NCBI GenBank assembly: GCA_024398135.1
Contig: CP073750.1
Coordinates: forward strand, 1,922,001 to 1,986,000
Length of the DNA: 64,000 bases
Direction: 5' to 3'
Source: a bacterium SCSIO 12643
Lineage (GTDB): Bacteria > Bacteroidota > Bacteroidia > Flavobacteriales_G > Salibacteraceae
Made by a program: the position numbers and the translations under genes. Below are positions 34,770-44,068 of the stretch, one piece after another (position 1 is the stretch's first letter; every line of letters begins with the position of its first letter). A model generated the notes under the pieces. The model saw only the letters and a program-made list of their open reading frames with translations, did no database searches and had not been told where the DNA came from.

Positions 34770-37700
34770 TTATTGTTTAACAAATTGGCCGGTACTTAAT
34801 TCTTGATGGTTATTTAGTAATTGGAATATGTATGTTCCTGCGCTTAGATTAGAGACATCAATTTTCCATAAGAATGAGCTATTTATGTTGTTGTAGTTTC
34901 TTTTTAGTATGATTTGGCCACTTGTATTCATAATTATTAACTGAACATTTTTTAGTTCCGCATGCGCTCCATAAAATGAAATTTCATTAGACACTGGATT
35001 TGGGAAATAAGAAATATTCAGCTTATTTGATATTTCAGGAGTAGATAAAGGCCAAAGTTCCACGGTGATGTCGGCAGTGTCCTTACATCCGTTTTGATCA
35101 ATTAAAATAGCTTGTAAATATCCTGTAGGATTGGTTCCCCAATTTACTGTGATTTGATTATTATAGTTAGTAGCAATTGTTCCTCCGGTAACATTCCAAC
35201 TATAAAATGCTCCATTTTGAGCATTTAAATTATAGGCTGCAACTGTATTTTGTGAAGAAATAATAGGACCAGAAATATTTCCAATCACAGGATTTGAGTG
35301 AACATCTACATTGTAAGACATATTTCCGGAACAACCTACTGTTGTGGTATAAGTAATGGTATGTGTACCAACACCAGCAGCATTAGGATTGAAAATACTA
35401 TCCGTCATTCCCGCAGTTCCCGAAAAAGTTCCTCCAGCAGGATTTCCAATTAAAATAACACTTGAATCATTCAAACAATAAGAAGAGGAAATGTTCACTA
35501 TTTGAGGAGAGCCGTCATGAATAGTTGCGACTTGTACAGCAGAGTCAGCACAACCGTTATTAGAAACCGTATATGTAATATTTACATTACCGATTCCATT
35601 TACTGTGGGGTCTAATATATTATTATTTACACCAATTCCGGAATACGTTCCACCGGTGGGTGATCCTCCGGTTAAAGTTACAGGACCTCCTGTTAGACAT
35701 ATAGATGGGATTGGAGAGAAGCTTACTGTTGGAGGTGCATTTACTGTGAATATAGCATTTCCTGGTATTGCACAAGGATTGTTTGTATCAAAATACGTTA
35801 TTGTATAAGTTCCTGGTCCAGCAGCTGCCGGATCAAAAGTATTCCCATTTACTACTCCTGTTCCTGAATAAAAACCTCCTGCAGGAAATCCACTAGAAAT
35901 GGTGAAAGGAGAATCTCCACTACAAACGGTGGTATCAGAAAGTGAATAAAGAACACTATTTACTACATTGATTTGACTGGAATCTGTAGCTGAACACGAG
36001 TTGTTATCTGTAAATGAATAATAAATAGTGTGGCTACCTAATCCCGCACTAGTGGCGTTAAAGGTAGACCCAGTTACAAACGACCCTGAATAGGTGCCTC
36101 CAGTAGGTGATCCTCCGGTAAGTTGTACGGCACTTGAAATTTGACATACATCATTAAATGTACCTAGCGAAACATTAGGTAATGGATTCACAGTGATTGT
36201 AGAATTTGCAGCAGAAATACATAATCCGCCTGGTCCAAAATAGGTAATGGTATGTGTACCTGCACCAGCTAATGCCGGATTAAATGTTCCTGCTAAAGTG
36301 TCTACTCCGGGTCCTGCATAATTCCCCATGATTGGAGACCCTCCGGTTAAAGCAAATGTTGGAGCATCTATACAGACATCATTAAAAGCACCCAATGAAG
36401 CTGCTGCTCCTGCAATGACAGTCAGATTTGAGGTTGCCGAACCACTACATCCGCTTGGGTCTGTATATATATATGTAATAGTATGTGTGCCCATTCCGGC
36501 AATAGCTGGATCAAATATGTTGTTGGATACCCCAGGTCCGGAATATGTTCCTCCTGAAGGTTGTCCTCCTCCTAATGTAAACGCTGCGCTATTGCTACAT
36601 ATAGATGCAGGTAAAGCAGGCAATGTTACAGTTGGTGGGTTGGTTACCGTAATATTTTGAGAGCTTGATCCGGAGCAAGTTCCGGAAGTTACAGTATAAG
36701 TTAAAGTATGTGTCCCTAGCCCTGCAACAGCTGGATCAAATACACCATTGGTTACACCAGGACCTGTCCATACACCTCCAGAAGGAGAGCCTCCGGTTAT
36801 GGTTAATGCCATTCCGCTCACACAAATATCATTAAGCGGTTGAGTCGTTGGACTTGGAACAGGAGTAACAGTGATATAGTTGGTTTGCGTAATACTATCT
36901 GAGCCATTTACGTTCGTTGCTTTAAGTTTTACCGCATAAGTACCTGGAGTATTATACACAATTGCAGGGTTTGCATTTGTTGCACTCGAAGGAGTCCCTC
37001 CGGTAAAAGTCCATTCTAAACTAGTTGGGTTTCCAGTAGATGCGTCACTGAAAAATACGGTATCACCAATGCAAATATTGGTTGGTGTACCAGTAAATGC
37101 AGCTGTTGGAGCCGGAGATACCGGGTTTAATTGAATCCCTGAAATAATAAGAGAATAATTTTGAGAGGCAGCCAGTGACCCTTTATGAGAGATAGAAAAA
37201 GTATAGGCACCGGCAATTGGCGCATCAAAAACTACCTTTTCCACGTTGTCTTTAGTGTTATCTGCTTTTACTGCTGCGTTTGAAGGCATTGCAGAATTTA
37301 AAGTCCATGGCATTTTTATAGTTCCTGAAGGTCCGGTGATTCTTAAATCCAAATCATTAACTAACATTGAGGTGGTAGGGTCTAATGATGGTGCTACCGG
37401 AGTTCCGGCAGGATCATTCCACACGATGGTTGCTTCGATATCTTGTAGTCCGTTTGAATAATAGGTGAAAGTTGCGGTTCCGTTATTAGACAATGATGAC
37501 TCAATGATTCTGTTGGTGAGCGTATCAGCAATAAGATCTGCAGCACCTTTAGCATTTAATAACCCCCAACCAAAAGAAAAATCAGGTCCGGGATTGGTGC
37601 CAGCTTCATTAGCAGTATGAATTACCAAAGCCTTTAGAGTTGATGCTTTCATGAAGGTGCTGTTAGAGTCATTATACATCTCTTGAAGTAATGCTAAAGA

Positions 37701-38834
37701 ACCTGTGGCATTTGGAGCGGACATTGAAGTTCCGCTACTGGAATAATAATCTGTAGTATTATCCGCTCCCGTAGAATACAATGAAACCCCATTTGCTACG
37801 ATATCTGGCTTAATACGTCCATCGTCTGTTGGACCCCAGCCACTAAAACTCGACATTACTACATCACTCGCTTGAGAATATCCACTTGGAATATCATTTA
37901 CAGCACCTACCGTTAAAATATTTTTGGCATTTCCATTAGAAGAAATACAATCATAACCATCAACTCCTCCGTCCTGAGGACGTGATACCGTTGAGGTCAC
38001 CCATCCGTTAAGGTTGTCAAATATTTCATGTGATGTTACTGAACTTGGTGGAAGATCATTTCTATCATTACCAGCGGATTTCACAATAAGATAATCAGGA
38101 GCAGCATTAGCAATTTGATCCCAACTTTGAGCTCTGAAAGTATAGAATCCGAATTGGTAATCTTCTGTACCACTAATAGTGGTGTCGCCATACCATCTCC
38201 AGGTACCGTTATTCATTTCTCTCCATCCGGTTATGGTACCATAGGAATGGTTAGAGATAATTCCGGTAGCTGAGAATGTAGTCATTTCACTGGCGTCACT
38301 ATAGAAATCATGTGCGCGAACAGTAGCAGCTGTCGCCATTCCTTTTGCATTTGCAACAACACCTGATGCGATCATAGTTCCACAAACATGTGTCGCATGG
38401 TCACTATTACTGGACGGATTATCTACTTGTGTTACTCGTCCGGTTAGTTCTTGATGGGTGCCCAGGACTGATCCCCCATCCCATTCTCCGATAATCATCC
38501 CGTTACCCGTTAATCCGTATCCATTTGTGGCTCCGGCAATGATGAGATTCGTTCCAACTGTGGCTGCAGCATTGGTATTATCTGTAGAATAGAATATTGG
38601 AAATCCGGTTGGTGTAAATCCTACCAAACCAATGATGTGTCCATTGCCATCAATTTCGAGAATTTGTGCCTGACCTTTTTGTTGTAAAACAGCCGCTTTT
38701 GTACTATCCTGAATCTCTTGTGATCTGAATTGTTGAAATAGTCGAAGCAGTTCTTTTTGATCAGAAATGTTTTTTTGCTGAGCAAAAGAGAAAAAAGGAA
38801 TGACAATACATAAAGTGGTAAGAAATCTAATCAT
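34770..38834 (-). CDS. Secreted subtilisin-like (S8) protease with PKD, seven Ig-like repeats and T9SS signal
   Basis: The 1354-residue exoenzyme has a signal peptide (about 1-18) and an S8 peptidase domain with catalytic Asp119 (GEWDGG), His146 (DHATHVCG) and Ser370 (SGTSMSAP). A jelly-roll P-domain-like region and a PKD domain (about 580-655) follow, then seven tandem repeats of about 74 residues (about 659-1177), one more PKD-like domain, and a C-terminal T9SS sorting domain of about 80 residues beginning ISYFPNPVSNEI. It should be exported through the outer membrane by the type IX system. It follows a TATATTTG box. Protein or surface-polymer breakdown is the likely role; the target is unknown. 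Confidence 0.93.
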   Translation of the reverse strand: MIRFLTTLCIVIPFFSFAQQKNISDQKELLRLFQQFRSQEIQDSTKAAVLQQKGQAQILEIDGNGHIIGLVGFTPTGFPIFYSTDNTNAAATVGTNLIIAGATNGYGLTGNGMIIGEWDGGSVLGTHQELTGRVTQVDNPSSNSDHATHVCGTMIASGVVANAKGMATAATVRAHDFYSDASEMTTFSATGIISNHSYGTITGWREMNNGTWRWYGDTTISGTEDYQFGFYTFRAQSWDQIANAAPDYLIVKSAGNDRNDLPPSSVTSHEIFDNLNGWVTSTVSRPQDGGVDGYDCISSNGNAKNILTVGAVNDIPSGYSQASDVVMSSFSGWGPTDDGRIKPDIVANGVSLYSTGADNTTDYYSSSGTSMSAPNATGSLALLQEMYNDSNSTFMKASTLKALVIHTANEAGTNPGPDFSFGWGLLNAKGAADLIADTLTNRIIESSLSNNGTATFTYYSNGLQDIEATIVWNDPAGTPVAPSLDPTTSMLVNDLDLRITGPSGTIKMPWTLNSAMPSNAAVKADNTKDNVEKVVFDAPIAGAYTFSISHKGSLAASQNYSLIISGIQLNPVSPAPTAAFTGTPTNICIGDTVFFSDASTGNPTSLEWTFTGGTPSSATNANPAIVYNTPGTYAVKLKATNVNGSDSITQTNYITVTPVPSPTTQPLNDICVSGMALTITGGSPSGGVWTGPGVTNGVFDPAVAGLGTHTLTYTVTSGTCSGSSSQNITVTNPPTVTLPALPASICSNSAAFTLGGGQPSGGTYSGPGVSNNIFDPAIAGMGTHTITYIYTDPSGCSGSATSNLTVIAGAAASLGAFNDVCIDAPTFALTGGSPIMGNYAGPGVDTLAGTFNPALAGAGTHTITYFGPGGLCISAANSTITVNPLPNVSLGTFNDVCQISSAVQLTGGSPTGGTYSGSFVTGSTFNATSAGLGSHTIYYSFTDNNSCSATDSSQINVVNSVLYSLSDTTVCSGDSPFTISSGFPAGGFYSGTGVVNGNTFDPAAAGPGTYTITYFDTNNPCAIPGNAIFTVNAPPTVSFSPIPSICLTGGPVTLTGGSPTGGTYSGIGVNNNILDPTVNGIGNVNITYTVSNNGCADSAVQVATIHDGSPQIVNISSSYCLNDSSVILIGNPAGGTFSGTAGMTDSIFNPNAAGVGTHTITYTTTVGCSGNMSYNVDVHSNPVIGNISGPIISSQNTVAAYNLNAQNGAFYSWNVTGGTIATNYNNQITVNWGTNPTGYLQAILIDQNGCKDTADITVELWPLSTPEISNKLNISYFPNPVSNEISFYGAHAELKNVQLIIMNTSGQIILKRNYNNINSSFLWKIDVSNLSAGTYIFQLLNNHQELSTGQFVKQ
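35300..36860 (-). repeat. Seven tandem about-74-residue repeats within the subtilase gene
   Basis: The translated segment (residues about 659-1177) repeats seven times with the pattern IC...GG-P-GG-YSG-GV...FDP...AG-GTHTITY...C. Each unit has one Cys near its start and one near its end, which could form a disulfide within the repeat. The DNA copies are diverged, so the repeats are old rather than a recent slippage product. Confidence 0.8.
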
Positions 38835-38863
38835 GTTGTTATGTTTAGGATAGACATCAGTCG

Positions 38864-38871
38864 CAAATATA
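38864..38871 (-). promoter_or_regulatory. TAnnTTTG -7 promoter element before the subtilase gene
   Basis: On the minus strand TATATTTG matches TAnnTTTG and ends 29 bases before the subtilase ATG. Confidence 0.55.
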
Positions 38872-38937
38872 ACTGATTTGATTTTGAATAAATTATATTA
38901 AAGTGCTAGAGGCTTTAACTAATAGGGCATAAAATGC

Positions 38938-38972
38938 AAAAAGCCCCTATGTTTTGAGACATAAAGGCTTTA
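38938..38972 (-). terminator. Rho-independent terminator after the DUF3109 gene
   Basis: On the minus strand AAAGCC-TTTATG-TCTCAAAA-CATAGG-GGCTTTTT forms a stem (AAGCC/GGCTT plus TATG/CATA with mismatches) followed by T-rich sequence. It lies 115-149 bp after the DUF3109 stop and upstream of the subtilase promoter, separating the two genes. Confidence 0.65.
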
Positions 38973-39086
38973 TAGCATGACGATTCCTAAACCGATGTGA
39001 AAGTACACATTTGTTTGGTTCGCAAAACACGGGAATTAAAAAAGTAATTAACAACTTGTGAATAACTCTATTTGAAAGTGAGTGAA

Positions 39087-39668
39087 TTACAGCTCTTTCT
39101 CTACCAGGGCTGCGATTTCTACAAGGTCATTATACCAGTCAGGACCATACTTTCGTATGAGTGGTTCTTTAAGAAAGCGATATACAGGAACACTAAGTTC
39201 TTTACCAAGTGTACATGCCTCGCTACAGATATCCCATTCATCATAATTGATCGCATCAAATTCTCGATATGATTTAATTCGAATCGGGTATAAATGACAT
39301 GAGATGGGTTTGGGCCAATCAATTAATCCATCATTATAAGCTTTTTCGATTCCGCATAAAGCCATTCCATCATCTCCAAAAATAACATAGGCACATTCTG
39401 CATTGTTAATTAATGGAGTTTCGTACTCATTGTCTTTTTGATCGAAAACTGAAGTGCCTTGTTGTTCAATCGCTTCAACACCCTCAGGTCTTAAGTAGGG
39501 TTTTACCTTATCGTAAACCTCTTCCAGAATTTGTTTTTCTTGATCTTCTAAAGGAGCCCCAGCATCACCAGCAATGCAACATTCTCCTTTACATGCCGAA
39601 AGATTACAAACGAATTCTTTTTGGAAAACATTTCTAGATACAATCGTTTTACCTACTTCGATCATCAT
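39087..39668 (-). CDS. DUF3109 family cysteine-rich protein
   Basis: The 193-residue cytoplasmic protein begins with a cluster FVCNLSACKGECC near 19-31 and has further cysteines at AECAYV, LCGIE, SCHLYP and DICSEAC. This is typical of the DUF3109 family, related to YkgJ-like proteins that are thought to bind zinc or iron-sulfur. Function is not established. Two ATGs are adjacent at its start. The nearest TAnnTTTG-like box (GATATTTG) has one mismatch, so the promoter is uncertain. It is flanked by a terminator and by the divergent histidine kinase gene. Confidence 0.8.
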   Translation of the reverse strand: MMIEVGKTIVSRNVFQKEFVCNLSACKGECCIAGDAGAPLEDQEKQILEEVYDKVKPYLRPEGVEAIEQQGTSVFDQKDNEYETPLINNAECAYVIFGDDGMALCGIEKAYNDGLIDWPKPISCHLYPIRIKSYREFDAINYDEWDICSEACTLGKELSVPVYRFLKEPLIRKYGPDWYNDLVEIAALVEKEL

Positions 39669-39765
39669 GAATTATTTGAGTGCAAATATCCTTTTTTTGA
39701 ATTCATGACCAATCAAATCCTTATTAATTTCTATTATTGTTTCAAGCGCACAAATTGATTGATAC

Positions 39766-41484
39766 TTGAAAAAAACTTACTACATACTATCGATATTTTT
39801 ATTGATTGGGCTTGAGTTGTTTGCCCAAAATGAAAAGCTTGACTCGCTTCATAATAAGGCCGAAGAATATAATTTAAAAGGAAGTTATGCGGAGCTGTTT
39901 TTAACATACGATGCTCTAAGAAATGAGTACGTTAATTTAAAAGATACGAATGAGATTGTTGCTACCATTTTGAATATGGCTGATGCGAGTAGAGGTGGAG
40001 GAAGTCATTCTGAAGCTTTAAAAGTGCTGGATAATCTGGAAAGCTCGGATTATCACTTAACGGTTTTAGATCAGATAGAAATGGATTTGATTCGAGGGTC
40101 CATTCATTATGAATTACACCATAGAGATAAGGCTATTCATTGGGCTCAGGAAGGTTTGAGACTTAGCTTGCAAGAGAATGAACAAGGAAACTTAGCACTT
40201 TTGTATAACCTTTTAGGAGCGTGTTATGTTGAGGTAGATACAGATTCTGCATTAAAGTATTTAGATGCTTCGGTAGAAATATTTTTGATGGAAGAAGATA
40301 GTGCAGGAGTGATATTGCCGAGAATTAATATGGCTCGTTTATATATGGAGCGAGGCGAACAAGAGATGGCGGTTAAAATGTTGCTATCATCACTTGAAAT
40401 ATTAGATCAATACGAAGTGGCTATTTATAGAAAAATGGCCTATGATTTTTTGGCTATTCTATACATTGAAATGAAGGATTATGAGAATGGGATTAAATAC
40501 ATGAAGCTTAGGGATAGTGTTAATTACATGATTAATAATAGTCAAATCAAATTTAGAATTACGCAGTTTCAGGATGAGCTAGAGCGTCAGAGAGCGGAGA
40601 GCGATTTGATGACTTTACAGGCCAAAGTGGAAATAGCAGAGGTAAAGAATAATCGTGATAGTATTATTATCACCTTAGGATTGGTATTGGTGGTTGTATT
40701 GGGGATGTTCCTATTTTTTACTGTTCGAAACAATAAGCGTATCCGGGTATTAAATACAGAATTGAAACAAAAGGCTGATGAGTTAGAGCGATTGAATGGC
40801 TTTAAGAATAGGGTGTTATCGGTTATAAGTCATGATATGCGATCTCCATTAGCACAAGTGATCACTTTTCAGCAAGCTAAGAATTCAGGTGTAAGTTTTG
40901 ATGAAGAAGAGATTGCTGAAATGGATAAAACTATATTAGCAAGTGTGCAAAATGGTTTGTTGATATTGGATAATCTTTTGAAATGGGCGAACAGCCAATT
41001 TAATGGAATGTCTATTGATTTAGTAAGTTTTGATTCTTTTCATTCCATATCTGTAATACTGAATCAAGTAAGTCAATTAGCTAAAGAGAAGCATTTGAGC
41101 TTGACCACTTATGCAGATCATATTGATGTGGAAACGGATGAGGCATTGTTTCAGATTGTGATTAGAAATATTGTAAGTAATGCCATTAAATTTAGTCCAT
41201 TGGGTTCTGAAATAGAAGTGAGAACTGAATTATTGGATGGTTTTTTCAAAGTTAAAATTCGTGACCAGGGTTCGGGTATTTCCCAATCCGTATTGGATAG
41301 TTTAGAAATAGGAAAGGATATTAAAGCTGAATTGGGAAGTTTGGGAGAGAAAGGCGCTGGAATCGGGTTGACACTTTCCATTGAATTCGCAAAGTTGATT
41401 CGGGGGACACTAGCATTTAAAAATTTGGAAGGAAAGGGTACAGAGGTGGTGTTTACCATACCCCAAAAACTTAAAGACTCCTAG
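39766..41484 (+). CDS. TPR-sensor histidine kinase without adjacent regulator
   Basis: The 572-residue protein has a signal peptide (MKKTYYILSIFLLIGLELFA), TPR-type helical repeats (about 25-255), a membrane helix near 301-321, a coiled coil, and the kinase core. The HisKA phospho-acceptor is His356 in VISHDMRSPLAQV. The HATPase domain has NIVSNAIKFSP near 467, DQGSGIS and GEKGAGIGLTLS. The start is TTG at 39766: an in-frame TGA lies two codons upstream and the signal peptide begins at once. No response regulator adjoins it. The core differs from the HisKA_3 kinase at 1166, so it is a different type despite the similar sensor. Confidence 0.9.
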   Translation: MKKTYYILSIFLLIGLELFAQNEKLDSLHNKAEEYNLKGSYAELFLTYDALRNEYVNLKDTNEIVATILNMADASRGGGSHSEALKVLDNLESSDYHLTVLDQIEMDLIRGSIHYELHHRDKAIHWAQEGLRLSLQENEQGNLALLYNLLGACYVEVDTDSALKYLDASVEIFLMEEDSAGVILPRINMARLYMERGEQEMAVKMLLSSLEILDQYEVAIYRKMAYDFLAILYIEMKDYENGIKYMKLRDSVNYMINNSQIKFRITQFQDELERQRAESDLMTLQAKVEIAEVKNNRDSIIITLGLVLVVVLGMFLFFTVRNNKRIRVLNTELKQKADELERLNGFKNRVLSVISHDMRSPLAQVITFQQAKNSGVSFDEEEIAEMDKTILASVQNGLLILDNLLKWANSQFNGMSIDLVSFDSFHSISVILNQVSQLAKEKHLSLTTYADHIDVETDEALFQIVIRNIVSNAIKFSPLGSEIEVRTELLDGFFKVKIRDQGSGISQSVLDSLEIGKDIKAELGSLGEKGAGIGLTLSIEFAKLIRGTLAFKNLEGKGTEVVFTIPQKLKDS

Positions 41485-42161
41485 AAGTGATATCTGACAG
41501 CGAGCAGGATGTCAATGCCATTACTATTGATTTGATTGAAGTTTGAGTTCAAATACTCGAAATAGTAAGGCAAGTTTTGTTTAGGTTTAATATTAAATCG
41601 TTCTATTCTATACCGAATTCCTGCTTTGAAGTTAAAGTTGTTGACGACATAAGTTGCTCCAAATCCAGCTTGAATTCCAGTGGTTCCGGCATAATTAATC
41701 CTATGTGTTTCGTTATTCAATTTGATAATTAAATCATTTGGAATAGAATAAAGAAGACCTGCATTAAAGTCTAAAAGAAATGTGGGGTTGACTTCAACAA
41801 AGTATTTACCATTTAAATGAAAATTAAAACGATTGAAAGAATACCCTTGTTCCTGAATTTGTCCGGAGTATTGCGTGTTGTAAAATTCCTTATTAATAGT
41901 ATAGGAAAGAGACGTTTCAAGATATACCAAATTTGTGAGTTTTAAACCCAGCCCAACTTCCGGACTAAATCCTTTTCCCAATTCAATTTGTAAAGACTTC
42001 GTGCCGTCCGATAAAGAGTTATTCAAAACAGTATTATAGGTGTAGCTATTCATTCCCATACCAAAACCAATTTTGGTAACGGCATAAAACTCACTTGTGC
42101 CAAATTGAGCAAAGACCCAAAGTGGTAAACCGAATAGAACAGATGTAATAACCCTTTTCAT
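41481..42161 (-). CDS. Outer-membrane beta-barrel protein (porin-like)
   Basis: This protein of about 226 residues starts MKRVITSVLFGLPLWVFAQ (signal peptide) and continues with many amphipathic strands with aromatic girdle residues, for example YAVTKIGFGMGMNSYTYN, LVYLETSLSYTI, FKAGIRYRIERF and a final ILLAVRYHF. Phe as the last residue is typical of outer-membrane proteins. A TTG start at 42182 falls within a TATCTTTG promoter box, so the ATG at 42161 is chosen. It shares its stop region (CTAG) with the convergent kinase gene. The specific function is unknown. Confidence 0.8.
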   Translation of the reverse strand: MKRVITSVLFGLPLWVFAQFGTSEFYAVTKIGFGMGMNSYTYNTVLNNSLSDGTKSLQIELGKGFSPEVGLGLKLTNLVYLETSLSYTINKEFYNTQYSGQIQEQGYSFNRFNFHLNGKYFVEVNPTFLLDFNAGLLYSIPNDLIIKLNNETHRINYAGTTGIQAGFGATYVVNNFNFKAGIRYRIERFNIKPKQNLPYYFEYLNSNFNQINSNGIDILLAVRYHF

Positions 42162-42179
42162 TTTTAAGAATCGAACATG

Positions 42180-42187
42180 CAAAGATA
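42180..42187 (-). promoter_or_regulatory. TAnnTTTG -7 promoter element before the porin-like gene
   Basis: On the minus strand TATCTTTG matches TAnnTTTG and ends 18 bases before the ATG at 42161. It argues against the longer TTG start at 42182. Confidence 0.55.
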
Positions 42188-42249
42188 AGGATGTAAAAAA
42201 TCGATTAAAATGAAAAGCACCTACTTTTTAACAGTAAAAAGTGTGTTAT

Positions 42250-43965
42250 TTATACGTTTGATCTATCCATTGATGAAGTAGTAGGGAATACTTTATGAGC
42301 AATTAGAGCTGTAATGATCACGGTGAAACTTCCAATTACATTATACCATAAATATCCCAAATCTATATAGTCGTATACGGTAAGGAAATGTAAAATTAAA
42401 ACTAGCGTCTGTCCGGTCAATGCGCCTATTAATAGTGCATTTTGTTTAATGCTCTTTATAAAGAATGCCACTAAGAAGATTCCGAGAATAGTACCATAAA
42501 ATAAAGAACCTAATATATTTACCAATTGGATGAGGTTGTCAAATAAATGAGCAGATAAGGCAATTCCAATGGCCAATACTCCCCAAATAATAGTGAGTAC
42601 TTTGGATGCGATTACATAATGTTGATCTGAAGCTTCTGTTTTATACAATCTTTTGTAATAATCAATCATAGTAGTAGAAGCTAAAGCGTTTAGCTCACTT
42701 GCGGTAGATGACATGGCCGCTGATAGAATCACCGCTAATAGCAAACCAATGACTCCGTGCGGAAGATATTTTAGAATAAAGGTCAGGAATACGTAATCCG
42801 TATCTTTTCCATCCACATTGACATCGGCATCTTTTATTACTGTTTTTAGCTCTTTTCGAATATCCTGAGACTTTTGATATAGGTCTATGGATTGTTTTTT
42901 GTATTGCGCTTTTTCTTCGGATGATTCTGCGGATAGATAATTTTCAATAGCTTGTTTCTTTTCAGAAAAAGTCGCAGAATAGTCAGATTCTAGTCTTTTG
43001 AATTTATCTACTTGTTCGGTTTGATATACTTTTTGTTTGCCTGGTGTATTGAAAAATGCGGGAGGTTCATTGAATTGATAAAAAACGAAAACCATTAAAC
43101 CGACAAACAGAATAAAGAATTGCATAGGGATTTTTAAGATGGCATTAAACATCATGCCCATCCTACTTTCTTTCAGATTTTTCCCACCCAGATATCTTTG
43201 AACTTGAGATTGGTCGGTTCCAAAATAGGATAGTGATAAGAAAAAACCACCTAGAAGTCCGGTCCAAATGGTATAGCGGTTTTTAAGGTTGAATTCCGTA
43301 TCAATGATTTCCATCTTGCCCATGATTCCTCCAATATCTATGGCCTGGGCAAAACTGATTCGCGTACCCAGGTTTTCCAGGATCAGAAAGAATGCAGTAA
43401 ACATTCCAAACATAATGATACCCATCTGCCACTTCTGGGTTAAACTCACTGCTTTTGTACCTCCTGAAACGGTGTATATAATGACTAATATCCCAACGAA
43501 GATGTTGGTAAGGTCTAAATCCCATCCAAGTAATGAGGATAAAACAATGGATGGTGCATAAATGGTGATGCCTGCAGCCAGGCCTCTGGATATCAAAAAA
43601 AGGAAAGCTGTAAAAAGCCTGGTTTTAAGTCCGAAACGTTGCTCTAAATATTCATAAGCGGTATAAACATTAAGCTTATAATAAATAGGTATAAAAACCG
43701 CTGAGACAATGATAAGTGCAATGGGAAGTCCGAAATAGAATTGAACGAAACCCATACCATTTTCATAAGCCTGCCCTGGAGTGGAAAGAAAGGTGATTGC
43801 ACTGGCTTGAGTGGCCATAACGGATAAGCCAATAGTCCAGGAATTCATTTGGTTGTCACCTTTCAGGTAACTCGAAATACTGCTGTTTTTTCGTGTTTTC
43901 CAGGCACCATATAACACGATGAATAATAAGGTGCCGATTAAGATGATCCAATCTAATGCTACCAT
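42250..43965 (-). CDS. Sodium:solute symporter (SSS family)
   Basis: The 571-residue transporter has about 13 helices and the SSS pattern, such as the N-terminal WIILIGTLLFIVLYGAWKTRK, GQAYENGMGFVQFYFG near 64-79 and RGLAAGITIYAPSIVLSSL near 126-144. A hydrophilic, partly coiled loop of about 85 residues (about 300-385) sits between helices. Substrates in this family include sugars, amino acids and carboxylates, and none is given by the sequence. The gene is the third of an operon with the PIG-L deacetylase and a 35-aa membrane peptide whose stop overlaps its start by 7 bp. The pairing suggests uptake of a product or substrate of the deacetylase. Confidence 0.9.
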   Translation of the reverse strand: MVALDWIILIGTLLFIVLYGAWKTRKNSSISSYLKGDNQMNSWTIGLSVMATQASAITFLSTPGQAYENGMGFVQFYFGLPIALIIVSAVFIPIYYKLNVYTAYEYLEQRFGLKTRLFTAFLFLISRGLAAGITIYAPSIVLSSLLGWDLDLTNIFVGILVIIYTVSGGTKAVSLTQKWQMGIIMFGMFTAFFLILENLGTRISFAQAIDIGGIMGKMEIIDTEFNLKNRYTIWTGLLGGFFLSLSYFGTDQSQVQRYLGGKNLKESRMGMMFNAILKIPMQFFILFVGLMVFVFYQFNEPPAFFNTPGKQKVYQTEQVDKFKRLESDYSATFSEKKQAIENYLSAESSEEKAQYKKQSIDLYQKSQDIRKELKTVIKDADVNVDGKDTDYVFLTFILKYLPHGVIGLLLAVILSAAMSSTASELNALASTTMIDYYKRLYKTEASDQHYVIASKVLTIIWGVLAIGIALSAHLFDNLIQLVNILGSLFYGTILGIFLVAFFIKSIKQNALLIGALTGQTLVLILHFLTVYDYIDLGYLWYNVIGSFTVIITALIAHKVFPTTSSMDRSNV

Positions 43966-44066
43966 AATGATGAAATGAAATAGTAAACAAGAATTTGAAT
44001 CAGTAGGAAAACCAGAACTCCGGCATACACCTTAGTCCAGTTATATTTTTTTTCACCTTCTTCCAT
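43959..44066 (-). CDS. 35-residue single-pass membrane micro-protein between deacetylase and symporter
   Basis: The minus strand from the ATG at 44064-44066 reads MEEGEKKYNWTKVYAGVL followed by VFLLIQILVYYFISSLW and a stop at 43959-43961. This gives a charged N-terminus and one membrane helix of about 18-20 residues. It begins 2 bp after the deacetylase stop and its last 7 bases overlap the symporter ATG, so it is packed like a translated gene. Small accessory peptides next to SSS symporters are known in other bacteria, and this could be such a partner for complex stability or regulation. It is below most annotation length limits. Confidence 0.75.
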   Translation of the reverse strand: MEEGEKKYNWTKVYAGVLVFLLIQILVYYFISSLW

Positions 44067-44068
44067 TG

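Noticed and set aside
35300-36860. Possible recent tandem duplication or CRISPR-like array in the subtilase
   Set aside because: Repeats are visible at protein level only; the DNA copies differ widely and there are no short identical repeats with unique spacers.
37246-37461. Plus-strand open frames antisense to the subtilase gene (also at 36328-36660 and 35605-35808)
   Set aside because: They arise from the repeated Gly/Pro/Thr-rich coding strand and have no protein-like features of their own.
42223-42242. ACTTTTT-n6-AAAAAGT hairpin after the symporter
   Set aside because: It is a 7-bp A-T-rich stem with no strong T tract; too weak to call as terminator, though it may contribute.
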